A stretch of DNA of 64,000 bases from Halogeometricum pallidum JCM 14848 (GTDB taxonomy: Archaea; Halobacteriota; Halobacteria; Halobacteriales; Haloferacaceae). The notes below the pieces were generated by a model. The model saw nothing but the letters and a program-made list of their open reading frames with translations, was not told the DNA's origin and did not search any database. A program made the translations under genes and the position numbers. Shown one piece after another: positions 46,002 to 55,434 of this stretch; position 1 is the stretch's first letter; each line of letters begins with the position of its first letter. The stretch spans positions 1 to 64,000 of the forward strand of contig NZ_AOIV01000042.1 in NCBI RefSeq assembly GCF_000337095.1, read 5' to 3'.

Positions 46002-46181
46002 ATGTCGACGGACGTGCGGCAAGTCGCGCTCGGAACCTCGCTGCTGTTGGCCAGCAGCGCCCTCTTCTTGGAGACGGGCATCGACGGCCGCGTCTCGGCC
46101 CTCCTCGTCGGAATCGGCGTCTGCGCCTTCGGCCTCGCCGTCGTCCGCCTCCTCGGCGGCACCGACGGCCGGGCCGCCTGA
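46002..46181 (+). CDS. Small two-helix membrane protein
   Basis: The 59-aa protein (MSTDVRQVALGTSLLLASSA...) has two hydrophobic segments separated by a short DGR-containing turn. A TATA-like GGATAAGTAA lies about 30 bp upstream, so the transcript would be nearly leaderless. No family recognised. Confidence 0.6.
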   Translation: MSTDVRQVALGTSLLLASSALFLETGIDGRVSALLVGIGVCAFGLAVVRLLGGTDGRAA

Positions 46182-46298
46182 ACGCCGACCGGCCGAGCGC
46201 GGACTCCCCGAGGCGGGTCGGTTCCCCGCCCAATCGAGCGACGGAACCGGCGCGGGAGACGTGTGATTTTAACAAGGTGTCTGACAAACCCTGCGTTC

Positions 46299-47324
46299 AT
46301 GTCCGCTCTCCAATCGCTTCGAACCGCGTTCGGGTCGCTCGCGAGCAACCCCGTGTTGTTCCTCGCCGGCCTCGCGTACGCCGTGGTCGTGCTCCCGCAG
46401 TCGGTGCTCCCGCTGGCCGGGATGCAACTCGCCGGGACGGCGCTCCAGTTTCTCACGTTCTTCGTCACGCCGTTCCTCATCGCCGGCATCATCGGCATGG
46501 CAGCGGAGGCGACGGCCGGCGGCGACACGTCGCTGTCGACACTCACCCGCGTCGGGAAGGACCGGTACGTTCCCCTGCTCATCGCCAAGTTCGTCCAGAT
46601 AGGCGTCTACATCGCGTACGCCATCGCCGCTGGCATCGCCGCGCTCATCGTGGCCGCCATCGGATTCGCCGCCGGTGTGCCGCTCCTGGCCGTCCTCGCC
46701 CTCGCGCTGTTCTTCCTCGGGGCTTTGATTCTCCAGTTCTTCATCCAGTTCTTCCCCGTCGCCGTCTCCCTCGGCGACGCGGACGCCATCGACAGCTTCC
46801 GCGTGAGCCTCCGACTGGTCCGGGAGAACCTCCTCAGCACGCTTGGTTACACCGTCCTCACGTTCCTCGTCTCCGCCGCCGTCTCCCTCGTCACCGCCGG
46901 CCCCATCTACTACCAGCAGTTCCAGACGCTGAGTCAGTTACAGGACATGCCGCAGGGCGGCGCCGGCACCGGCGTCGGGCCCGGCGGGATGCCGACCGGA
47001 ATGGAGATGTTCCAGTTCTCCACGCAGGAGATTCTCCTCCTCTCGGTCATCTCGCTGGCGTCGATGATGCTCGTGTTCACCTTCCGGCAGACGTACGCGA
47101 CGGCGTTCTACCGGGACCACGTTCCGCCGCTCGGACCGGAAAACCCCGAGTCCGCGACGGGCGTGGCCGGCACGCCCGGAACGACCGACGCCACTGACGA
47201 GGGCGGCTGGTCCGCCGACCGAGTAGACGAGACGACCGAAGACGGCTGGTCGGAAGAGCGGGACGGCGACGCGGACCGCTCCGTCCGCCGGTCCGAGAAC
47301 GACCGCTCTGACGACCGGTTCTGA
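46299..47324 (+). CDS. Multi-helix membrane protein (DUF7847-like)
   Basis: The 341-aa protein has about six membrane helices over residues 15-275 and a hydrophilic acidic/Arg-rich C-terminal tail (about 285-341). The pattern LRTAFGSLASNPVLFLAGLAYAVVVLPQS and the internal repeat-like helices resemble haloarchaeal DUF7847 proteins. The ATG at 46299 is chosen; the in-frame upstream ATG 46263 lies within the TATA-like GATTTTAAC. A transport or membrane-organising role is conjecture. Confidence 0.65.
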   Translation: MSALQSLRTAFGSLASNPVLFLAGLAYAVVVLPQSVLPLAGMQLAGTALQFLTFFVTPFLIAGIIGMAAEATAGGDTSLSTLTRVGKDRYVPLLIAKFVQIGVYIAYAIAAGIAALIVAAIGFAAGVPLLAVLALALFFLGALILQFFIQFFPVAVSLGDADAIDSFRVSLRLVRENLLSTLGYTVLTFLVSAAVSLVTAGPIYYQQFQTLSQLQDMPQGGAGTGVGPGGMPTGMEMFQFSTQEILLLSVISLASMMLVFTFRQTYATAFYRDHVPPLGPENPESATGVAGTPGTTDATDEGGWSADRVDETTEDGWSEERDGDADRSVRRSENDRSDDRF

Positions 47325-47330
47325 CCCGGT

Positions 47331-47828
47331 CTACAGCAGGAACGTGTCCTGTCGGTCGGACATGTTGATGAAGTTGTCCGCCGCCTCGACGAGTTCGTCG
47401 GCCGTCGATTCCTTGAACGCGATGACTTCGACGCGCACGCCCTCGTGTCGGAGGTGCGAGCAGAGGCGGGAGAAGTCGCCGTCGCCGGTGCAGAGGACGA
47501 CGGTGTCGACGTGGTTCGCCAGCGTCACCGCGTCGAGGCTCATTCCCACGTCCCAGTCGGCCTTCTTCGACCCGTCGCCGAACGTCTTTATGTCGCGTAT
47601 CTTCGTCTCGAAGCCGATGTCGACGAGGGCGTCGAAGAACGTCTCCTCGTCGGGCGAGTCCGCCCGGACGACGTAGGCGATAGCGCGCGTCAGATTCCGG
47701 TCGGCGACGCTCTTGTCCAACAGCGACGAGTAGTCGATGTTCCGTGAGTAGAGACTCTGTGCGGAGTGATAGAGGTTCTGCGCGTCAGCCAGAACGGCGA
47801 CGCGCTGCCCCGGGTGGATGTCGGTCAT
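47331..47828 (-). CDS. NYN/LabA-type PIN-fold protein
   Basis: The 165-aa protein has the NYN/DUF88 acidic residues in VLADAQNLYH (near residue 11), DWDVGMSLDAV (near 92) and CTGDGDFSRL (near 115). This is the Mg2+-binding set of PIN-like RNases. It probably cleaves RNA or acts in RNA turnover in the cytoplasm. ATG 47828 is chosen because the family starts near the first strand. It is convergent with the DUF7847-like gene. Confidence 0.85.
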   Translation of the reverse strand: MTDIHPGQRVAVLADAQNLYHSAQSLYSRNIDYSSLLDKSVADRNLTRAIAYVVRADSPDEETFFDALVDIGFETKIRDIKTFGDGSKKADWDVGMSLDAVTLANHVDTVVLCTGDGDFSRLCSHLRHEGVRVEVIAFKESTADELVEAADNFINMSDRQDTFLL

Positions 47829-48173
47829 AGTACAATCCCGGGCGTGGTTCCTTATCAATGGGGGTGTCTGACCCCTCGTACGCGGACTCCTTCCCGCGAG
47901 GGAGCGTCGTGACGCGTCGGAGCGACCCGCGCGCGGCGGTTCTTGCGAGCGACGTAAGCTATATGCCCGCGTAGCGCCGTCCGTCGAACGTGACGAACAC
48001 CACGTCGTCCCCGTCCGCCGTTCGCCGGCCGGTAGCGACGCGTGGCGCTCTTTTGAAACCGAAAAAACGCGCGCCCTGACGCTCTAGGCGGGAGTGGCGA
48101 CCCGTCTCTGGCGACCCCTGGACCGACGCGGTGCGCAGGTAACCGACCGACTCACAGACACGACACACAGCAC
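47829..48173. other. 345-bp intergenic region before the lysine operon
   Basis: The gap should contain the NYN promoter (minus) and the dapA promoter (plus). A TATA-like AAGCTATATG is near 47956 and a T/A-run around 48050-48066. A 69-codon minus frame is present but has doubtful coding character. No RNA gene is recognised. Confidence 0.4.
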
Positions 48174-49097
48174 ATGACAGACTTCGACCTGACAGGGGTG
48201 TTCCCGGCGATGACGACGCCGTTCGCCCCGGACGAACGAATCGACCACGAGACGCTCGCCGAGAACGCCAGACGACTCGAACGCGCCGGCGTCGACGGAC
48301 TGGTTCCCGTCGGCTCCACGGGGGAGAGCGCGACGCTCACCCACGACGAACACGTCGAGGTGGTGGAGACGGTGGTGGACACCGTCGACGTGCCCGTCAT
48401 CGCGGGCGCGGGCTCGAACTCCACCCGCGAGGCGCTCGAACTCTCGCGGCGGTCCGTCGACGTCGGCGCCGACGGCCTGCTTCTCATCTCGCCGTACTAC
48501 AACAAGCCCGAGCAGGCGGGCTTCGTCGAGCACTACCGCACCATCGCCGACGCCGTCGACGTGCCCCAAATCGTCTACAACGTCCCGTCGCGCACCGGGC
48601 GAAACATCGAACCCGGGACGGTCGAACTGCTCGCCGGTCACGAGAACATCGCGGGCTACAAGGCCGCAAGCGGCGACCTCGGCCAGATATCGGAGGTCGT
48701 CGAGCGGACGCGCGACGAGGAGTTCTCGGTGCTCTCGGGCGACGACGCCCTCACCCTCCCCGTCATGTCCGTCGGCGGCGACGGCACCATCTCGGTCACC
48801 GCCAACGTCGAACCCGAGCGAACCGTCGCCATGGTCGAGGCCGCCGCCGCGGACGATTACGCCCGCGCCCGCGAACTCCACCACGAACTCGCCCCGCTCA
48901 ACCGTCACCTGTTCGTCGAGACGAACCCCATCCCGGTGAAGGCCGCCACGGAGATTCGCGGCTACGGACCCGGTAGGCTTCGCTCGCCCCTCACGGACCT
49001 CTCGCCGGAGCACCGGGAGACGCTCGACTCGCTCCTCGCGGACCTCGAAGAGAGCCGCGCGGAGTCGCTTGGCTTGGAAGCCGCGGAGGGCGCGTAG
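48174..49097 (+). CDS. dapA: 4-hydroxy-tetrahydrodipicolinate synthase
   Basis: The 307-aa TIM-barrel aldolase has GSTGESATL (substrate loop) near residue 43, YNVPSRTG with the catalytic Tyr near 124, and the Schiff-base Lys in AGYKAASGD near 158. It condenses pyruvate with aspartate semialdehyde, the first committed step of lysine synthesis. It opens a tightly packed dapA-dapB-dapD-lysA-dapF-dapE operon; dapB starts at the base after its stop codon. Confidence 0.93.
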   Translation: MTDFDLTGVFPAMTTPFAPDERIDHETLAENARRLERAGVDGLVPVGSTGESATLTHDEHVEVVETVVDTVDVPVIAGAGSNSTREALELSRRSVDVGADGLLLISPYYNKPEQAGFVEHYRTIADAVDVPQIVYNVPSRTGRNIEPGTVELLAGHENIAGYKAASGDLGQISEVVERTRDEEFSVLSGDDALTLPVMSVGGDGTISVTANVEPERTVAMVEAAAADDYARARELHHELAPLNRHLFVETNPIPVKAATEIRGYGPGRLRSPLTDLSPEHRETLDSLLADLEESRAESLGLEAAEGA

Positions 49098-49868
49098 ATG
49101 GGCGATACCGTCCGCGTCGCCGTCACGGGCGCAGCGGGTCGGATGGGCCGCGAACTGCTCGACGTGGCCGCCGACCGCGACGACGTCGAAGTGGTTCTCG
49201 CCGTCAACCGGAGTCCGGTCGACCCGGTGGCGGGCGTCGACGTGCGCGAGGCCGGCGACCTGTCCGGTCACCTCGGTGAGACCGACCCCGACGTGCTGGT
49301 GGATTTCACCGGTCCCGACTCCAGCGTCGACTACGTCGCCGCCTGCACCGAGATGGGCGTCGCCGTCGTCGTCGGCACCACCGGCTTCGACGAGGACGGC
49401 CGGGCCGCGTTGGACGACGCCGCCGAATCGGTTCCCCTCCTGCACGCGACGAACTTCTCGCGCGGCATCGCCGCCCTGCGGCGGGCCGTCCGAGAGGCCG
49501 TCGCCGCTCTCCCCGACTACGACGTGGAACTGACCGAGACGCACCACAACGGCAAGCGCGACGCCCCCTCGGGCACCGCGAACACGCTGTTGGACGACAT
49601 CGACGACGTGCGCGGGGAGGCCGGACGCGTGTACGGTCGCGAGGGCGACCAGCCCCGGAGCGAGGGCGAAATCGGCGTCCACGCCCGCCGCGCCGGGGGC
49701 GTGACCGGGGAGCACGAGGTGCTCCTCGCGGACGACCACCAGACGCTTAGCCTGACGCACCGCGCGGGTTCCCGCGGCGTGTTCGCCGCGGGCGCCCTCG
49801 ACGCCGCCGTCTGGCTCTCCGGACGGGACGCCGGCCGCTACGACTTCGAGGAGGTACTCGACGCATGA
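49098..49868 (+). CDS. dapB: 4-hydroxy-tetrahydrodipicolinate reductase
   Basis: The 256-aa reductase has the nucleotide-binding VTGAAGRMGREL near residues 8-19 and the diagnostic ETHHNGKRDAPSGTA near 147-161, with catalytic His and Lys. It uses NAD(P)H to form tetrahydrodipicolinate. It overlaps dapD by four bases (ATGA), indicating translational coupling. Confidence 0.94.
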   Translation: MGDTVRVAVTGAAGRMGRELLDVAADRDDVEVVLAVNRSPVDPVAGVDVREAGDLSGHLGETDPDVLVDFTGPDSSVDYVAACTEMGVAVVVGTTGFDEDGRAALDDAAESVPLLHATNFSRGIAALRRAVREAVAALPDYDVELTETHHNGKRDAPSGTANTLLDDIDDVRGEAGRVYGREGDQPRSEGEIGVHARRAGGVTGEHEVLLADDHQTLSLTHRAGSRGVFAAGALDAAVWLSGRDAGRYDFEEVLDA

Positions 49869-50710
49869 GCATCCAGACCGAGATAGACGACCTGTGGCAG
49901 CGCTACGAAGACGATGAACTCTCCGCCGACACCGCCGGCTCCGAGACGCTGGCGACGCTCGACGCGTTCCTCGTCGCCCTCGAACAGGGCGAGGAGCGCG
50001 CGGCCGAACCCGTGGGCGGGTCCGGCCCCGACGGCTGGACCGTCAATGAATGGGTCAAGCGGGGAATTCTGCTGAACTTCGGCCTGCGCGAGACGACCGC
50101 CCGGAAGTACGGCGGCGTGCGCTACTACGACGTGCTCCCCCTCCGCGACACCACCGACCTCGGCCAGCGCGGAACGCGGAACACGCCGGACGGGACGACC
50201 ATCCGCCGGGGGGCCTACCTCGGCTCCGACTGCATCATGATGTCGCCCTCGTTCGTCAACGTCGGCGCGCACGTCGACGACGGCACCCTCGTCGACTCCT
50301 GCGACACCGTCGGCTCCTGCGCGCAACTCGGCAAGAACGTCAAACTCGGCGCGAACACGCTGATCGGCGGCGTGCTCGAACCCGTCGAGGACGCGCCCGT
50401 CATCGTCGAGGACGGCGTGTCCCTCGGCGCGGGCTGTCGCGTCACCTCCGGCTTCCACGTCGGCGAGAACACCGTCGTCGGCGAGAACACGCTGCTGTCG
50501 CCGCGCATCCCGGTGTACGACCTCGTGGAGGACGAGGTGCTGTACGGCCACCTGCCCCCGGAGCGCCGCGCGTTCACGCGCTACGTCGAGTCCTCGCTCG
50601 GCGACCACGACCTGTTCGCCGGCGGCGCGTACAAACCCGCCGTCGTCGCCCTCGACATCGAGGAGGACACCCTCGACAACACGCGGCGCGAGGAGGCGCT
50701 TCGGGAATGA
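49865..50710 (+). CDS. dapD: Tetrahydrodipicolinate N-succinyltransferase
   Basis: The 281-aa hexapeptide-repeat transferase has a left-handed beta-helix (MMSPSFVNVGAHVDDGTLVDSC...) and RRGAYLGSDCIMM. It uses succinyl-CoA to acylate tetrahydrodipicolinate, which places this organism on the succinylase branch. It overlaps both neighbours by four bases. The matching aminotransferase (dapC) is not in the operon. Confidence 0.92.
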   Translation: MSIQTEIDDLWQRYEDDELSADTAGSETLATLDAFLVALEQGEERAAEPVGGSGPDGWTVNEWVKRGILLNFGLRETTARKYGGVRYYDVLPLRDTTDLGQRGTRNTPDGTTIRRGAYLGSDCIMMSPSFVNVGAHVDDGTLVDSCDTVGSCAQLGKNVKLGANTLIGGVLEPVEDAPVIVEDGVSLGAGCRVTSGFHVGENTVVGENTLLSPRIPVYDLVEDEVLYGHLPPERRAFTRYVESSLGDHDLFAGGAYKPAVVALDIEEDTLDNTRREEALRE

Positions 50711-51960
50711 CGGTCGCCGGGGGCGACGCCGAGAACCCGTCGGTCCGGCGCCTCTCCGAGTGGGACGCCGACCGACTCCGCGGCCTCGCCGAGGAGTACG
50801 GCACGCCCCTCTACGTGATGGACCGCGACCGGGTCCGACAGAACTGCGCGCGCCTCCGCGAGGCGTTCCCCGACGCCGAGGTCCGCTACGCCGTGAAGGC
50901 CCACACCGGGCGGTCCGTCCTGGAGGCGGTCCGCGAATCCGGCTTCGCCGCCGAGTGCGCCTCCGCGGGCGAGGTCGAACGCGCCCTCGCCGCCGGGTAC
51001 GAGGGCCGGGAGGTGCAGTACACGGCGGTGAACCCGCCCGCGAGAGACCTCGACCACGTCGTCGACCGCTGGCGCGAGCACCCCGAGATGACAATCACCG
51101 TCGGCGCCGCCGACACCGTCGACCGCCTCCGCGAACGGGGGTTCGACGGCCGCCTCTGCATCCGCGCGAACCCGGGCGTCGGCGCGGGCCACCACGAGAA
51201 GGTCCGCACGGGCGCGAACGCGAAGTTCGGCGTCCCCTACGACGAGGTGGCCGACCTCGCGGCGTCCGTCGCCGAGGCGTTCGAACTCGTCGGCCTGCAC
51301 GCCCACGCCGGGAGCGGAATCTCCGGCGAGGACCTCTCGAACCACCGCGAACTCGTCGAGCGGATGGGCACCCTCGCCCGCGAGGTGGAGTCGCGCGTCG
51401 GCCCCCTGGAGTTCGTCGACGTCGGAGGCGGGTTCGGCGTTCCGTATCGAGAGGAGGAACCGCCCCTGGACTTGGCGGACGTAGCCGACGCGACGCGAGA
51501 GGCCCTCGGCGACGTGTCGGGAACGCTCGCGGTCGAACCCGGACGGTACGTCGTCGCGGACGCGGGCGTCCTCCTCGCGCGGGTTAACACCGTGAAGGAG
51601 GCGGCCGACGCCACCGTCGTCGGCGTCGACGCCGGGATGACGACTCTACTCCGCCCGGCGATGTACGACGCCTACCACGAGATTCGTAATCTATCAGCCG
51701 ACGAGAGTGATGAGGCGATATCTGCCACCGTCGCGGGTCCTATCTGTGAGTCCGCCGACGTACTGTGTGAGAACCGGTCCCTTGCGAACCCTCGGCGGGG
51801 GGCGTACCTCGCCGTCGGAAACGCGGGGGCTTACGGATACGAGATGGCGAGCACCTACAATTCGCGGCCCAGACCGGCCGAAGTCGCGCTCGACGGCGGG
51901 GACGCCCGCCTCGTGCGACGGCGCGAGACCCTGACTGACCTCACGGAGCTAGAACAATGA
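50707..51960 (+). CDS. lysA: Diaminopimelate decarboxylase
   Basis: The 417-aa PLP enzyme of fold type III has YAVKAHTGRSVL with the PLP lysine near residue 62, HAHAGSGIS near 200, the phosphate-binding GGGFG and EPGRYVVADAGVLL. It decarboxylates meso-diaminopimelate to lysine. The ATG at 50707 overlaps the dapD stop. Although the last enzyme of the pathway, it is in the middle of the operon. Confidence 0.93.
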   Translation: MTVAGGDAENPSVRRLSEWDADRLRGLAEEYGTPLYVMDRDRVRQNCARLREAFPDAEVRYAVKAHTGRSVLEAVRESGFAAECASAGEVERALAAGYEGREVQYTAVNPPARDLDHVVDRWREHPEMTITVGAADTVDRLRERGFDGRLCIRANPGVGAGHHEKVRTGANAKFGVPYDEVADLAASVAEAFELVGLHAHAGSGISGEDLSNHRELVERMGTLAREVESRVGPLEFVDVGGGFGVPYREEEPPLDLADVADATREALGDVSGTLAVEPGRYVVADAGVLLARVNTVKEAADATVVGVDAGMTTLLRPAMYDAYHEIRNLSADESDEAISATVAGPICESADVLCENRSLANPRRGAYLAVGNAGAYGYEMASTYNSRPRPAEVALDGGDARLVRRRETLTDLTELEQ

Positions 51961-52865
51961 GCGTACTCGAAGAGCAGATACCTGTAGCAAAGTACCACGG
52001 AACCGGAAACGACTTCATCGTCGTCGACGCGGACGAGTCGGTCCCCGACCGACCCGCGTTCGCGAAGACGCACTGCAGCAGAGAGTCCGGCGTCGACGGC
52101 GCGAGCGTCGACGTCGACGGCGCCGATACCGTCGATGCCGACGACTCGGGTCGGCGCGGCGCGGACGGCGTCCTCTTTCTCGCGCTCGAAGGCCGCTACT
52201 CGCCGCCGCGCGTCGTGATGACGCTCGTCCAACCGGACGGCTCCGTCGCGGCGATGTGCGGCAACGGCGCGCGCTGCGCCGCCGCGTGGGCCGCCGAGCG
52301 CACCGGTAGCGACGAACTGATGATAGACACGCCCGCCGGCACCCGCCGCGCCACCGTCGACGGCGGCCGGGTGACCATCGAGATGGGCGTCCCCTCCTTT
52401 CACCCCCGCGACGTCCCCCTCGCCGGCGACGAGGAACTGATCGAGGCGGACGTCGAGGGACTGACCGTCACCGCCGTGAACACCGGCGTCCCGCACGCAG
52501 TGGCGTTCGTCGACGACGTGGACGACGTGGACCTCGACGCCGTCGCGCCCGCCGTCCGCCACGCCGACGCGTTCCCGCAGGGGGCGAACGTCACCGTCGC
52601 CTCCCAAAGCGACGACGGGACGTTCCGACAGCGCACCTTCGAACGCGGCGTCGAGGGCGAGACGCGTTCGTGCGGCACGGGTGCCGTCGCCGTCGTCGCC
52701 GCCGCCAAGCGCCTCGGCCGCGTTGGGGGCGACGACTCCGTCGTCGTCTCGCCGCCGGGCGGCGACCTCGAAATCACCGTCCCGGACGTCGGACCGGCGA
52801 CGCTGGCCGGCCCCGCCGCCTACGAGTTCGAGACCGAACTCGACGTGACCGTCCGCTCGCGGTAG
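51957..52865 (+). CDS. dapF: Diaminopimelate epimerase
   Basis: The 302-aa epimerase has both catalytic cysteines: AAMCGNGARC near residue 98 and RSCGTGAVAV near 239. It interconverts LL- and meso-diaminopimelate. It contains an Asp/Gly-rich insertion (about residues 45-65) after the first strand, a feature typical of haloarchaeal adaptation. It overlaps lysA by four bases and dapE begins immediately after its stop. Confidence 0.93.
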   Translation: MSVLEEQIPVAKYHGTGNDFIVVDADESVPDRPAFAKTHCSRESGVDGASVDVDGADTVDADDSGRRGADGVLFLALEGRYSPPRVVMTLVQPDGSVAAMCGNGARCAAAWAAERTGSDELMIDTPAGTRRATVDGGRVTIEMGVPSFHPRDVPLAGDEELIEADVEGLTVTAVNTGVPHAVAFVDDVDDVDLDAVAPAVRHADAFPQGANVTVASQSDDGTFRQRTFERGVEGETRSCGTGAVAVVAAAKRLGRVGGDDSVVVSPPGGDLEITVPDVGPATLAGPAAYEFETELDVTVRSR

Positions 52866-54017
52866 ATGGCCGGGTCCGACTCGGACGCCGACGCCGACGG
52901 AGCGACGACTGCGAGGACGACGGCCGACTTCGACCCGATAGCGTTCCTCGAAGCCGCCGTCCCACTCGCCTCGAACGAACGCGTCGAAGAGATGCGCGGG
53001 TTCCTCCTCGAGACGCTCGAAGCCAACGGCGTCGAGGCGACGGTGGACGACGCGGGCAACACGCTCGCCTCGAAGGGCGCCGACGACCCGGAGACGCACC
53101 TCGCGTTCAACACGCACATCGACACCGTCTCGCCGCACGTCCCCTTCGAGCGCTCCGACGACGGGGACCGAATTCTCGGTCGCGGGTCCTGCGACGCCAA
53201 GGGACCGCTCGCCGCCCTCCTCGCCGCGTTCTTCGCCGCCGACCCGGCCGAAGACGCCCGCGTGACGCTGGCCGTCACGCCCGACGAGGAGGTGCTGTCG
53301 ACGGGCGCGGCGGCGCTCGATTTGGACGCGGACCTGTACGTGGTCGGGGAACCGACCGGGCTGGACGTCTGCACCGCCGCCAAGGGACGGTTTCAGGGCA
53401 CGCTGACGCTCTCCGGGGTGGCCTCCCACGCCGCCGAACCCGACGCCGGCGTCAACGCGGTGTTCACCCTCGAACCGGTACTCGCGGCGATTCGGGCCTT
53501 CGACGACGGCCGCGACGAACACCCGCAGTTGGGCGCTGCGACCCTCACGCCCACCGTCGTCGAGGGCGGCGACTCGACGAATCAGGTGCCCGCGGCGTGC
53601 CGCCTCGTGCTCGACCGGCGGAGCGTCCCGCCTGAGACGGCCGAGGGGTTCCGGTCGTCGCTCGAATCGACCGTTCGGGCGGCCGTCCCCGACGAGGTGG
53701 GCGTCGAGTTCGCCCTCACGGAGCGTCAGACGCCGTTCCTGGAGGCGTTCGCCACCGACGAGGACCACGACCTGGTCTCGACGCTCGCCGCGGCCTCCCG
53801 GCGCGCGGGCGGGTCCGGCGCCGTCCGACCGTTCGCGGCGGCGACGGAGGCGTCGTACTTCTCGCCGGCGCCCGTCGTCGTCTTCGGGCCCGGCGTCCTC
53901 GCCGACGACGAGGGGGCGGTGGCTCACGCCGACCGCGAGTACGTGCGCGTCGCGGATGTTCGCCGCGCCGCCGAAGCGCTGACCGACGCCGCGAGCGAAC
54001 TCGTCGGTGCCGAGTAG
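52866..54017 (+). CDS. dapE: M20-family deacylase, probable succinyl-diaminopimelate desuccinylase
   Basis: The 383-aa metallopeptidase-like hydrolase has metal-ligand motifs NTHIDTVSPH near residue 82, GSCDAKGPLAA near 109, PDEEVLS near 140 and GEPTGLDV near 162. In this operon it would remove succinate from succinyl-DAP. M20 relatives include ArgE and LysK, so specificity rests on context. It is the last gene, followed by a 56-bp gap before rnp3. Confidence 0.85.
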   Translation: MAGSDSDADADGATTARTTADFDPIAFLEAAVPLASNERVEEMRGFLLETLEANGVEATVDDAGNTLASKGADDPETHLAFNTHIDTVSPHVPFERSDDGDRILGRGSCDAKGPLAALLAAFFAADPAEDARVTLAVTPDEEVLSTGAAALDLDADLYVVGEPTGLDVCTAAKGRFQGTLTLSGVASHAAEPDAGVNAVFTLEPVLAAIRAFDDGRDEHPQLGAATLTPTVVEGGDSTNQVPAACRLVLDRRSVPPETAEGFRSSLESTVRAAVPDEVGVEFALTERQTPFLEAFATDEDHDLVSTLAAASRRAGGSGAVRPFAAATEASYFSPAPVVVFGPGVLADDEGAVAHADREYVRVADVRRAAEALTDAASELVGAE

Positions 54018-54073
54018 ACGTTGTTCTTCCTCGAAGCGTAACTGCCATATCCGTCGACGGAGTCGAGTCCCGT

Positions 54074-54766
54074 ATGTACGAGGCGGTCCACGCCCACCCC
54101 GACGGCGACAGCACCGCGGCGCGGTTCGCCGAGACGGCCGCGCGGCAGGGGTACGACGGCGTGGTCGTCCGCGCCGACGACGCCCGACCGGACTACGAGG
54201 GTCTGGAAGAGGCCGACTGCGACGTGGTCGACGGCGTCGAAATCGTCGCCGACGGACCGGACCGGGCCAGCGGCGCGGTGGGGAACTTCCGACCCGACCG
54301 GACGGTCGTCGTCGTCCGCGGCGGTACGAATCAGCTGAACCGGTTCGCCGTCGAACAGGACCGCGTGGACGTGCTCTCCCGGCCGTTCGCGGGCGACGGC
54401 GACGTAAATCACGTGCTGGCGAAGGCCGCAAAGCGGAACGGCGTCCGCATCGAGTTCGACCTCGCCCCCGCCCTCCGGGCGACCGGCGGGCACCGCGTCC
54501 GCCACCTCGACGACCTGCGGAAACTGAAGCGCATCCTCGACCACTACGAGACCCCGTACGTCGTCAGCGCGAACCCGCGGTCGCACCTCGAACTCCGCGC
54601 CCCGCGCGAACTCGCGGCGGTGGGCGAGGAGATCGGTCTCGGCGCCGAGTGGGTCCGCGGGGGCCTCGCCGAGTGGGGGCGGGTCGCCGCCCGCAACCGC
54701 GAGCGACTGTCCGAGTCGTTCATAGCCCCGGGCGTCAAACGGGGTCGGTATGAAGAAGACGATTGA
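54074..54766 (+). CDS. rnp3: Ribonuclease P protein component 3 (Rpp30)
   Basis: The 230-aa TIM-barrel-like protein begins MYEAVHAHPDGDSTAARFAE and has VVVRGGTNQLNRFAVEQDRVDVLSRP plus NPRSHLELRAPRELAAVG, diagnostic of archaeal Rnp3. It supports tRNA 5' processing with the RNase P RNA. The next gene overlaps it by 17 bases. The cluster rnp3, methyltransferase, rnp2, psmA is the usual haloarchaeal order. Confidence 0.93.
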   Translation: MYEAVHAHPDGDSTAARFAETAARQGYDGVVVRADDARPDYEGLEEADCDVVDGVEIVADGPDRASGAVGNFRPDRTVVVVRGGTNQLNRFAVEQDRVDVLSRPFAGDGDVNHVLAKAAKRNGVRIEFDLAPALRATGGHRVRHLDDLRKLKRILDHYETPYVVSANPRSHLELRAPRELAAVGEEIGLGAEWVRGGLAEWGRVAARNRERLSESFIAPGVKRGRYEEDD

Positions 54767-55433
54767 GGAACACGCCGACCGCTTTTCGGCCGCCGCCGCA
54801 GATTACGACGACGACCAGGACTCCGAGGAGTACCGCGCCTGCGCGAACCTCGTGGTCGAACACGCCGCGCCGACCGAGGAGGACGTGGTCTTGGACCTCG
54901 GCACCGGCACGGGCGCCATCGCCCTCCGACTCGCCGAGACGGCGAAGCGCGTCGTCGGCCGCGACATCAGCGAGGGGATGCTCGAACGGGCCAGAGAGAA
55001 GGCCGAGAAGATGGGTATCGAGAACGTGGAGTTCGGCGAGGGCCGCTTCCGCGACCCGAACTACGACGGCGACGTCGATATCGTCACCACGAACTTCGCG
55101 ATGCACCACCTCTCCGACGAGGAGAAACGCGAGGCCATCGCGGTCATCGCGGACCTCGACCCCGACCGGTTCGTCCTCGGCGACGTGATGTTCTTCGGCG
55201 AACCGAACCCCGAAGAGCCCTTCTACAGCCCCGAGGTCGACGACCCGGCGACGGTGGGAGAACTCGCGGACGCCCTCACCGACGAGGGGTTCGTCCTCAC
55301 CGCCGTTGAACGCGTCCACGACCAGGTCGGCGTCCTCGTGGCCGAACGGTTCGGCGACGTTGTCGAGCGAAGCTCGACAGCCCACCAGATGCAATCTGGT
55401 GACGCGGGCGACCGAATCCCCGTCGAGGAATGA
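54750..55433 (+). CDS. Class I SAM-dependent methyltransferase
   Basis: The 227-aa protein has SAM motif I VLDLGTGTGAIALRLAE near residues 46-62 and a post-I GRDISEGMLERARE. It resembles small-molecule or UbiE-like methyltransferases. A C-terminal extension after residue 200 (SSTAHQMQSGD...) is polar. Its position between rnp3 and rnp2 suggests an RNA-related function, but nothing in the sequence proves the substrate. It overlaps rnp3 by 17 bases. Confidence 0.85.
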   Translation: MKKTIEEHADRFSAAAADYDDDQDSEEYRACANLVVEHAAPTEEDVVLDLGTGTGAIALRLAETAKRVVGRDISEGMLERAREKAEKMGIENVEFGEGRFRDPNYDGDVDIVTTNFAMHHLSDEEKREAIAVIADLDPDRFVLGDVMFFGEPNPEEPFYSPEVDDPATVGELADALTDEGFVLTAVERVHDQVGVLVAERFGDVVERSSTAHQMQSGDAGDRIPVEE

Positions 55434-55434
55434 G

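Noticed and set aside
47959-48168. 69-aa minus-strand frame before dapA
   Set aside because: The N-terminal half is Cys/Arg-rich without family resemblance, and it spans the expected dapA promoter. The last 20 residues look protein-like, so it is not fully excluded.
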